Origin: an uncultured Chloroflexota bacterium
GTDB taxonomy: Bacteria > Chloroflexota > UBA4733
Length of the DNA stretch: 6,858 nt
NCBI GenBank assembly: GCA_937967325.1
Contig: CALBSQ010000204.1
Coordinates: 1 to 6,858, forward strand
Direction of reading: 5' to 3'
How positions within the stretch are numbered: the first letter of the stretch is position 1; every line of letters starts with the position of its first letter. Position numbers and translations under genes: made by a program. Below, in pieces: positions 1 through 4,576 of this stretch. Under the pieces are notes generated by a model that was not told the DNA's origin, made no database searches, and saw only the letters and a list, made by a program, of their open reading frames with translations.

Positions 1-85
1 GGGGGTCGCGCAGGTTGTACCTTGGGTACAGCACCGCGTTCTGGTAGTCGGCGCGGCGAGGCCAGAGGTCCGATGTCCCAGCCAT
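1..85 (-). CDS. N-terminus of a probable protein-kinase-type protein (partial, runs off left edge)
   Basis: Only the first 28 codons are present, starting with ATG at 85. The peptide begins MAGTSDLWPRRADYQNAV and continues with YPRYNLRDP. The pattern WPxxxDYxxAVxxPxxxxxDP matches, from memory, the conserved N-terminal lead-in of a bacterial serine/threonine-kinase-like family that is commonly encoded beside vWA and PP2C proteins. In those proteins this lead-in precedes the kinase fold. No kinase motif itself lies in the window, so the assignment is inference from a short motif plus position. The gene starts 7 nt after the stop of the vWA gene, and no good Shine-Dalgarno sequence lies in those 7 nt, so translation is probably coupled to the upstream gene. 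Without the remaining sequence another fold cannot be excluded. Confidence 0.5.
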   Translation of the reverse strand, partial: MAGTSDLWPRRADYQNAVLYPRYNLRDP

Positions 86-92
86 GGCGGCG

Positions 93-1088
93 TTAGACGA
101 CCTCGACGCGGTCCTGCACCGCGTGCGTGCCGATGTCCAGGAACTCGATCAGCGTCACCAGCTCGGCGTTGTAGACGTAGCCGCGCGAGCCGGGGCTGAC
201 CAGATAGCCTTGCTGCTCGGCCTGCCGGCGCATCGAGTCGGTCAGCCGGCTGGACATGTCATAGAGCTGCCGAGCGGCGTCGGGCAGGCGCGCCGCCGCG
301 CCGTCGTCGGGGAACTTGACCTCCTGGCCGCCGGCCTTAGAGATGTGGCAGTTGAAGACGAGGACATTGCCGTCGCTCGTGCCCAGCTGCATGAGCTGTT
401 GGACCGTGGCCAGCGGGTTCTCGTCGGTAAAGGCGCCGTCCGTCAGATTGATCAGGATGGGCGGATAGCTGCTCGGGTGCTGGCCGATCCAGGCGCGCAA
501 CGGATCGACAATGGCGCGGAAAGCGGCGTTCATCGGCGTGAGCCCATGGGAGACCGCGTCGAACCAGATGGGGAAGTGGAACTCCTGCTCCACCAGCCCG
601 CCGGCGCCGTCCGACACTCGCCGCTTGCGCATCTCGTTCCGCTTCGGCTGGGCGCCGATGGTCGAGATAGAGGTGAGCCCGGAGCCAAACTCGGCATGGA
701 CGTCCCCTGACGGCCCGCCGTAGCTCCAGACGCCCACGTCGAAGTAGCCCCAGATGGCGTCCTCCTTGGCGCAGCGCAGGACGATCTCCTGCATCAGCCG
801 ATTGACCGCGTCGGCGACGACCGCCTTCTTCGTCTCGCCGGACCCGCCGCCGATGGGCTCGTTCATCGAGCCCGATTGATCGATCAGGAAGACGAGGCAG
901 GCAGGGTGCTGCCGGCTAATCTCCGCGCTGTACGTCCCCGCCTGGACCACAGAGGCAACCGGCGCAGCCACGGCGCTTTCCCCCCCTTCCGGCGCGCTCG
1001 TTGCTGCCGGCTTCGGCAACGCTTGGGCGCAGTTGCCGCAGAACACGTCGTCTGCTTTGACGGGGGCCCCACAATTTGGACAGTTCAC
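93..1088 (-). CDS. Zinc-ribbon vWA-domain protein, TerY-like, complete MIDAS
   Basis: This 331-aa protein has an N-terminal zinc ribbon (Cys3, Cys6, Cys17, Cys20; CPNCG...CGNC), a 40-residue Ala/Pro/Gly-rich linker, and a von Willebrand factor A domain from about residue 60 to the end. The metal-ion-dependent adhesion site is intact: DQSGS at 70-74, Thr184 in HGLTPMNAAF, and Asp217 in NLTDG. A metal-dependent protein-interaction role is therefore expected. It is cytoplasmic, with no signal peptide or membrane segment. In the TerY-type triads known from the literature, such a vWA protein works with a kinase and a PP2C phosphatase; the kinase-like start just downstream (85) fits that. The start is the GTG at 1088: it lies 6 nt after AGGAGG and directly precedes the ribbon. 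A longer reading to 1136 would add an Arg-rich stretch with no ribosome site and is less likely. There are 81 nt between this gene and the previous one. Confidence 0.88.
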   Translation of the reverse strand: MNCPNCGAPVKADDVFCGNCAQALPKPAATSAPEGGESAVAAPVASVVQAGTYSAEISRQHPACLVFLIDQSGSMNEPIGGGSGETKKAVVADAVNRLMQEIVLRCAKEDAIWGYFDVGVWSYGGPSGDVHAEFGSGLTSISTIGAQPKRNEMRKRRVSDGAGGLVEQEFHFPIWFDAVSHGLTPMNAAFRAIVDPLRAWIGQHPSSYPPILINLTDGAFTDENPLATVQQLMQLGTSDGNVLVFNCHISKAGGQEVKFPDDGAAARLPDAARQLYDMSSRLTDSMRRQAEQQGYLVSPGSRGYVYNAELVTLIEFLDIGTHAVQDRVEVV

Positions 1089-1094
1089 GAGACG

Positions 1095-1104
1095 CCTCCT
1101 CCTT
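1095..1104 (-). promoter_or_regulatory. Shine-Dalgarno site fixing the GTG start of the vWA gene
   Basis: On the minus strand this reads AAGGAGGAGG, a near-ideal anti-16S match. AGGAGG (1095-1100) sits 6 nt before the GTG at 1088. It selects the GTG over the upstream in-frame start at 1136, which would add 16 residues. Confidence 0.75.
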
Positions 1105-1122
1105 CGACACCGTTGCTTGCCG

Positions 1123-1148
1123 GAGCCTGCGACCACGTTCGCGGGCTC
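1123..1148. other. Intergenic hairpin between the zinc-ribbon gene and the vWA gene
   Basis: A 10-position stem (1123-1132 with 1139-1148) encloses a 6-nt loop. It pairs at nine positions on both strands. The tenth is a U-G wobble in the plus-strand RNA and a C-A mismatch in the minus-strand RNA. No T-run follows on the minus strand, so it is not a classical intrinsic terminator. It lies in the 81-nt gap and could act as an mRNA processing or stability element, or be chance in GC-rich DNA. Confidence 0.3.
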
Positions 1149-1169
1149 GCCTGCTTACCTTGTTGCCCG

Positions 1170-2162
1170 TCAATACTTCGCCGTTGCCGACGTCATCCCC
1201 ACCTCGGCGATGGCGAGGGGACCGGCGAGCTTGAGCGGGTCGCCCCGCGGCCTGGGCTGGGGGCCGCTACCGCCTCCGACAGCGGACTTGTCCGTGAAGT
1301 ACAGAATCCACCAGTTGCCTCGATCGCTCGGGTAGCTCCACGCCTCGTACACCGTCAACGGCGGAAGCCGCGTAGGTCGCGGACCGAAGCCACTGTGCTG
1401 GCCGTGCGCCGGCGTCTGCAGCGTGGTCTTGCTCGCCGGTGGTCCGAGCATAAATGCGGCGTAGTTGTCGCCCCAGCCGAGTACGTCGTTCGGTTCTGCG
1501 GGCCAGCCCTGTCTCCGTGCCAGATCCTTCCGTTCGATGCTCTGCCCGCGCAGGGTCTCCCACGGCAATCGACGCGGTGTCGCGGCAGCGCGCTTGAGGA
1601 TCAGCGACGGCTCGTCTGCGCGCAGGCGCGCCCCCGCCGTCGTGTTCAGGCACACCGCTAGCCGGTTGCGCGTCTCCATCGCCGGCAGCAGTGGCTCACG
1701 ATGGCGATAGGTGTAGGCGAGGACGCCGGCGTCGAGGCCAAGCCGATCCTGGTCGGCCGAATAGAACTCCTCGCGCCGCACCTGGAGCGTCTCGCTGAGC
1801 CGTGCCGGCTGGAACGCGTCGGGAAAAAGGCGGACCTCGCCCGGCGTCGTCAGGTTGCCGTGCAGCTCGAGCTGCAAGGTTCCGTCCACCGCTGCTGGCG
1901 TGTCGTTCTGGTCGACTACGACCAGGGTGATGGCAATCCCCTGTCGAGGCGTGTGCGTTAGGGCGACTACGCCGGGCGAGCGAGGATCGGCAGAGTACCT
2001 GGTCACGATGGGACCGAGCGGCCACGCAACGAGGCTTCGTATGCGCAGGCCCGCCGGTTCCGAAGGCCGCGGAGCGACATACTCAGCGAGGAGGCGTGTC
2101 CCGCAAAAGTGACAGAACACCGCTCCAGCGCGATTGGTCTGGCCGCATTTCGGGCAGCTCAC
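1170..2162 (-). CDS. Zinc-ribbon protein with probable beta-rich body, unknown function
   Basis: This 330-aa soluble protein begins with a zinc ribbon (Cys3, Cys6, Cys17, Cys20; CPKCG...CHFCG) and a short linker. Residues about 74-105 (ITLVVVDQNDTP...VDGTLQLEL) read like strands of an immunoglobulin- or macroglobulin-type beta sandwich, but I cannot name the family. The C-terminal third is Trp/Gly/Pro rich (GWGDNYAAF near 219-227, WSYPSDRGNWW near 265-275, then a PQPRPRGDP tract). No signal peptide or transmembrane helix is seen. The start is GTG, overlapping the TGA of the upstream gene by 4 nt (GTGA, 2159-2162), a sign of translational coupling; the local ribosome site is weak (GGGGCGAG). 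It shares its N-terminal module with the vWA protein downstream and the double-ribbon protein upstream, suggesting that the three ribbons serve a common assembly or targeting purpose. Confidence 0.75.
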   Translation of the reverse strand: MSCPKCGQTNRAGAVFCHFCGTRLLAEYVAPRPSEPAGLRIRSLVAWPLGPIVTRYSADPRSPGVVALTHTPRQGIAITLVVVDQNDTPAAVDGTLQLELHGNLTTPGEVRLFPDAFQPARLSETLQVRREEFYSADQDRLGLDAGVLAYTYRHREPLLPAMETRNRLAVCLNTTAGARLRADEPSLILKRAAATPRRLPWETLRGQSIERKDLARRQGWPAEPNDVLGWGDNYAAFMLGPPASKTTLQTPAHGQHSGFGPRPTRLPPLTVYEAWSYPSDRGNWWILYFTDKSAVGGGSGPQPRPRGDPLKLAGPLAIAEVGMTSATAKY

Positions 2163-2710
2163 GGCTCGCCCCGCTCCGTTTCCAAACCAAAGAGCGCATG
2201 TAGGGCATGGCGCGCCTCAATCTCGGCCTCGCCCCACACCGCGGTGAGACCGATCGGAATGGCCAGGATCACGGCCGCTACTACAGAGCTGGCGCCGGCG
2301 AGTTTTGGGTGAGCGGCGCGGTTCTCGTTCCCGAGCGGGTTCTCGACCACACGGACCAGCGGCTTGGTGAAGATGTCAATAACCCAGGAGGGACCGACGT
2401 CGCGGCGGCGCGGCTCCGCTGAGTCGGCCGGCCGGGCCTGTGGCGATGCGCTGAGCGTGATGCCGACGGTCCCGCTGAGCACGAGCGACAACAGGCCGCC
2501 ACCTACGGTTCCGCCGATGGAAACGAGTGGGTTGACCGCCAGCTGCGTGGCGTAGGCACAGTCGGTGAACCCGCCCGGCGGGCAGTCACTCGCTAGCGCG
2601 ATGCCGGCCGAAACCAGCAGCAGGGTGAAGGCGACGAGGCCGGAGCCGGCGCAGAGCGCCAGAACATGTCGGCGCGCGTCGCGCCGACGGTGTGAGGAGC
2701 GTGGCGACAT
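2159..2710 (-). CDS. Membrane or exported protein with signal sequence and two further hydrophobic segments
   Basis: This 183-aa protein is not recognised as a named family. The N-terminus is strongly basic (SSHRRRDARRH), followed by a hydrophobic core at about 16-40 ending ALAS, which could be a signal peptide cleaved near residue 40 or an uncleaved anchor. Two cysteines follow closely (Cys43 and Cys51, DCPPGGFTDC) and could form an extracytoplasmic disulfide. Further hydrophobic stretches lie at about 60-87 (Gly-rich) and 137-160, with a charged segment between them containing IDIFTKPLVRVVENP. The ATG at 2710 follows a strong ribosome site (AAAGGAGGG, 2714-2722). The gene is separated from the preceding membrane gene by 62 nt and overlaps the next gene by 4 nt. 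It is probably a membrane component of the same complex as the zinc-ribbon proteins. Confidence 0.72.
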   Translation of the reverse strand: MSPRSSHRRRDARRHVLALCAGSGLVAFTLLLVSAGIALASDCPPGGFTDCAYATQLAVNPLVSIGGTVGGGLLSLVLSGTVGITLSASPQARPADSAEPRRRDVGPSWVIDIFTKPLVRVVENPLGNENRAAHPKLAGASSVVAAVILAIPIGLTAVWGEAEIEARHALHALFGLETERGEP

Positions 2711-2772
2711 GGTCCCTCCTTTCCATCCAGAGTCGATACCGGCGCGACGGTCTTACGCCCGACTCACGCGCA

Positions 2773-3405
2773 TCAGCACTTGACGAATCGCTGCGCCAGC
2801 GAGCCCAGCGTCGATCCGTAGGCCAGGTGGCCGATCAGGCTCACCGCGACGAAGGCGACGCTCAGCTTGAGCTGGAACGCGGAAGGCAGTGTCAGCAGCC
2901 AGCAGACCTCGAGGAACACGGCCCAGACGACAGCATAGGTCCAGCGCGCGTTGCCGGCGACCAGGGTGTACATGAGGCCGAGGCCGATCCCATTCCAGTA
3001 GTGATAGGCCCAACCGGCGACGATCGCCACCGTGGTGGTCTCTGCGTAGCCGGTGATGAGTCGGCCGAAGATCGCGTGCGTCATGAAAGGATCGAAGCTG
3101 ATCAATCCCGCGGCGCGGATGAGGTAGCGGATCAGGTCATAGGCGATGGTCGCCACGAAGCCGAGCCAGATACCGGCAATCAGGCGGCCCAGGAAGACTC
3201 GCTCGTCGACGCGACGGGCGATGACGCCCACGGCGAGCAGCGCTGCCAGCGACGGCGCTCCCAAGGCATCGACCAGGAAGTACAGCGGCAGCCACCCCAC
3301 GGCATAGGTGATCAGCGCCACCAGCGACACCGACGCGCTGGCGACCGCGATCAGCGTCAGCGGGGCGGCATAGGGCCTACCGGCCAGCGCAGGGACTCGA
3401 AGCAT
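2773..3405 (-). CDS. Polytopic membrane protein, about six transmembrane helices, unknown function
   Basis: This 210-aa protein consists almost wholly of hydrophobic helices: roughly 13-36, 38-64, 70-95, 118-137, 141-173 (possibly two) and 180-200. Polar residues sit inside or at the ends of helices: the AYHYWNG stretch, the Glu in FLEVCW, and the His in the C-terminal GHLAYGSTLG. That last motif resembles the ends of several uncharacterised prokaryotic membrane families, but I cannot assign one. The ATG at 3405 is chosen because GAGGAG (3412-3417) lies 6 nt upstream and because it starts 1 nt after the TGA of the preceding gene. The alternative ATG at 3432 would overlap that gene by 26 nt. 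Tight coupling suggests a stoichiometric partner of the double-ribbon membrane protein. Confidence 0.78.
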   Translation of the reverse strand: MLRVPALAGRPYAAPLTLIAVASASVSLVALITYAVGWLPLYFLVDALGAPSLAALLAVGVIARRVDERVFLGRLIAGIWLGFVATIAYDLIRYLIRAAGLISFDPFMTHAIFGRLITGYAETTTVAIVAGWAYHYWNGIGLGLMYTLVAGNARWTYAVVWAVFLEVCWLLTLPSAFQLKLSVAFVAVSLIGHLAYGSTLGSLAQRFVKC

Positions 3406-3406
3406 A

Positions 3407-3952
3407 TCAGGCTCCTCGTCGCTGCATCCCAATCACCATCGTAGTGAAGGCGATGCCAAGGCTGAAGAGGAAGGTCAGCAGTGCCATGAGCAAGACGTTG
3501 AAGGTGTCGCGGCCGCCAAGCCGGCCGAAAAAGATGTTGAGGATGGGACCGACAATGGGTGCATAGACGAAAGGCAGGAGTCGCGCGAACACCATCCCGC
3601 CGACGGCGGACAGGATCAGGCCGGTGATTTGCTGCCTGCTGAGCTGGAGGCCCAGCCTGCCGAGGGAACCCTGGAGCGACGCGTCGGGACGAGAGCCCGC
3701 GCTGCCCGCCGAGCCGACTGGCGTCCCGCACGCGGAACAAAACCCAGCGCCAGCAGGTAGGCGCTGGCCGCACTTGGCGCAGGTGGCGGCCCCGCCCACG
3801 GACCCGCGAGGGTCAATGCCGCCGGTGCGGCGGACCTGGGCGAGCGGGGCGGCACACCGGCTGCAGAACCTGGCGCCGGACCGATTGTCGTGGCCGCAAT
3901 TCGGACAATGAGGGTCGAACACGACGGCGCCTGGCTGGCGCGGGTCAGCCAT
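3407..3952 (-). CDS. Double zinc-ribbon protein with two transmembrane helices
   Basis: This 181-aa protein has two tandem zinc ribbons: Cys16, Cys19, Cys30, Cys33 (CPNCG...CSRC) and Cys58, Cys61, Cys72, Cys75 (CAKCG...CSACG). They are followed by a Gly/Ser linker and two hydrophobic helices at about 109-131 and 151-175, ending in a short basic tail (QRRGA). The ribbons are expected to face the cytoplasm and could dock soluble partners on the membrane; this is inference. The ribbon type is the common double-zinc-ribbon (DZR-like) module. The ATG at 3952 follows GGAGGAGGA (3958-3966) by 5 nt, and the gene overlaps the end of the upstream small gene by 8 nt. Its stop is 1 nt before the start of the polytopic membrane gene. 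Confidence 0.83.
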   Translation of the reverse strand: MADPRQPGAVVFDPHCPNCGHDNRSGARFCSRCAAPLAQVRRTGGIDPRGSVGGAATCAKCGQRLPAGAGFCSACGTPVGSAGSAGSRPDASLQGSLGRLGLQLSRQQITGLILSAVGGMVFARLLPFVYAPIVGPILNIFFGRLGGRDTFNVLLMALLTFLFSLGIAFTTMVIGMQRRGA

Positions 3953-4196
3953 CCTTCTCCTCCTCCGAGCCGTCGCCGCCCCGCGAGGCCGGCCCTGCTC
4001 GCTCCGGCACCGCCGGCGGGATCAAGTGGGCCGCCAGGAAGGAGACCAGGCCCGCCGGCACCTCGAAGTGCGCCGCCTCGTGGCTGCCGACGTGCTCGAT
4101 CTGCCCGCGCCAGGCCGGCTCTCCCGACCGGTGCATCGGCTCCTGCCACAATCGGACGACGAAGGCAATGGTGCGGCGCTCAAACAGGTCCGCCAT
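3945..4196 (-). CDS. Small conserved protein with an RLW...WRGxIEHV motif, unknown function
   Basis: This 83-aa soluble protein begins MADLFERRTIAFVVRLWQEP, continues with GEPAWRGQIEHVGSHEAAHF and a short helix (LVSFLAAHL), and ends in a charged tail (GDGSEEEKDG). The core pattern (VVRLW, then WRGxIEHVxS, then an aromatic and a terminal FL helix) resembles, from memory, short orphan proteins common in Chloroflexota and some cyanobacteria; no function is established that I know of. The start is the ATG at 4196, preceded by AAGGGGAAGG (4199-4208). A longer reading to 4382 is rejected: it would run through the inverted-repeat region, its N-terminus is low-complexity, and it lacks a ribosome site. 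It is the first gene of the compact operon and overlaps the next gene by 8 nt. Confidence 0.75.
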   Translation of the reverse strand: MADLFERRTIAFVVRLWQEPMHRSGEPAWRGQIEHVGSHEAAHFEVPAGLVSFLAAHLIPPAVPERAGPASRGGDGSEEEKDG

Positions 4197-4198
4197 TG

Positions 4199-4208
4199 CC
4201 TTCCCCTT
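4199..4208 (-). promoter_or_regulatory. Shine-Dalgarno site selecting the start at 4196
   Basis: On the minus strand this reads AAGGGGAAGG, with AAGGGG 6 nt before the ATG at 4196. It supports the short 83-aa product over the 145-aa reading from 4382. Confidence 0.6.
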
Positions 4209-4222
4209 GAGCAGCGCGACCG

Positions 4223-4241
4223 ACTGCCACTGGCGGGCAGT
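4223..4241. promoter_or_regulatory. Short inverted repeat in the leader of the operon
   Basis: ACTGCC (4223-4228) and GGCAGT (4236-4241) are perfect complements around a 7-nt spacer. An overlapping alternative pairs CACTG with CAGTG (4228-4242). It lies about 27 nt upstream of the first operon start codon, where an operator or leader hairpin would act. It may equally be chance. Confidence 0.25.
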
Positions 4242-4250
4242 GTAGGGAGG

Positions 4251-4275
4251 GGTTGTTGATATTTTGCTAAATGGT
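4251..4275 (-). promoter_or_regulatory. AT-rich patch, possible promoter of the seven-gene operon
   Basis: This is the only clearly AT-rich stretch in the gap. On the minus strand it reads ATTTAGCAAAATATCAAC, with CAAAAT or AAATAT as weak -10-like hexamers about 65 nt before the start at 4196. No TTGACA-like element is seen 17 nt upstream (GGGGGA is there instead), so the call rests mainly on composition and position. Confidence 0.25.
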
Positions 4276-4336
4276 GGGCCTGGTCCCCCGGCGACGTTGG
4301 AAGCGCTGTGTCTATTCCGGTGTTTCCAGTGGCTTC

Positions 4337-4475
4337 GCGGAGGGGCTGGCCTTGTGCCATCCCTGTTTTCCCCACCGGCCATCGTGACCTATCGGCAGGC
4401 GACGCGACTGTAGCAGGCTGTTGCTCGCCGACGTTGGTGTGGCGACCAGGGTAGGTACAAGGCTAGCCCCTCCGC
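4337..4475. repeat. Imperfect 31-bp inverted repeat enclosing 77 bp
   Basis: The left arm 4337-4367 and right arm 4445-4475 are inverted copies with 26 of 31 positions identical, starting GCGGAGGGGCT at both outer ends. Weaker similarity continues outward with gaps (GGAAACACCGG versus GGAAACCGG in the arm orientation). The interior has no gene. This could be a decayed miniature inverted-repeat element, the remains of an insertion-sequence pair, or a long RNA stem. No target duplication is evident at the arm ends. Confidence 0.6.
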
Positions 4476-4485
4476 CAATGGCATC

Positions 4486-4500
4486 CGCCGGAAACCGGCG
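4486..4500. other. Short perfect hairpin CGCCGG-AAA-CCGGCG
   Basis: A 6-bp GC stem with a 3-nt loop, 77 nt downstream of the ATPase stop in its direction of transcription. No U-run follows on the minus strand, so it is at best a weak or factor-dependent termination or processing site. Confidence 0.3.
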
Positions 4501-4512
4501 CGACAAACTCTG

Positions 4513-4527
4513 CCACTACGTTAGTGG
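4513..4527. other. Short perfect hairpin CCACTA-CGT-TAGTGG
   Basis: A 6-bp perfect stem with a 3-nt loop, 50 nt downstream of the ATPase stop. It is next to a GC-rich palindromic patch (GGCGGCCGCC, near 4534-4543). No T-tract follows. It may contribute to 3' end structure of the ATPase transcript, or be a protein-binding palindrome. Confidence 0.3.
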
Positions 4528-4576
4528 TCGGGCGGCGGCCGCCACCGGGCGTGCCCAGGTCTCCAACGATGCACAA

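Larger units (their letters stand above)
4197..4576. other. 380-bp gap without a supported gene
   Basis: The gap separates the ATPase gene from the operon. It holds the leader repeat and AT-rich patch near 4223-4275, the 31-bp inverted repeat at 4337-4475, and short perfect hairpins at 4486-4500 and 4513-4527. Short open frames here (for example minus strand 4506-4312) have low-complexity products and no ribosome sites, and I do not regard them as genes. Confidence 0.6.

Noticed and set aside
84..710. Plus-strand open frame of 208 codons
   Set aside because: It lies wholly antisense to the vWA gene, whose domain motifs are clear. Its product is charged and low-complexity, as expected from the reverse frame of GC-rich DNA, and it has no ribosome site.
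1089..1136. N-terminal extension of the vWA protein to 1136
   Set aside because: The extension is Arg-rich, lacks a ribosome site, and passes over the strong AAGGAGGAGG site that serves the GTG at 1088.
876..1661. Plus-strand open frame of 261 codons
   Set aside because: It is antisense to two supported genes and the gap between them. The product is Arg/Pro-rich with no recognisable motif.
2692..3444. Plus-strand open frame of 250 codons, rich in Gln, Arg, Asp and His
   Set aside because: It is an exact shadow of the polytopic membrane gene: hydrophobic codons read in reverse give a polar product. No ribosome site is seen.
4312..4506. Minus-strand open frame of 64 codons in the gap
   Set aside because: It runs through the inverted repeat, lacks a ribosome site, and its product is low-complexity. 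It may be a relic but is not supported as a gene.
4197..4576. tRNA or other structured RNA gene, or CRISPR array, in the gap
   Set aside because: No cloverleaf, T-loop consensus or regularly spaced direct repeats are visible. The repeats present are inverted and unique.
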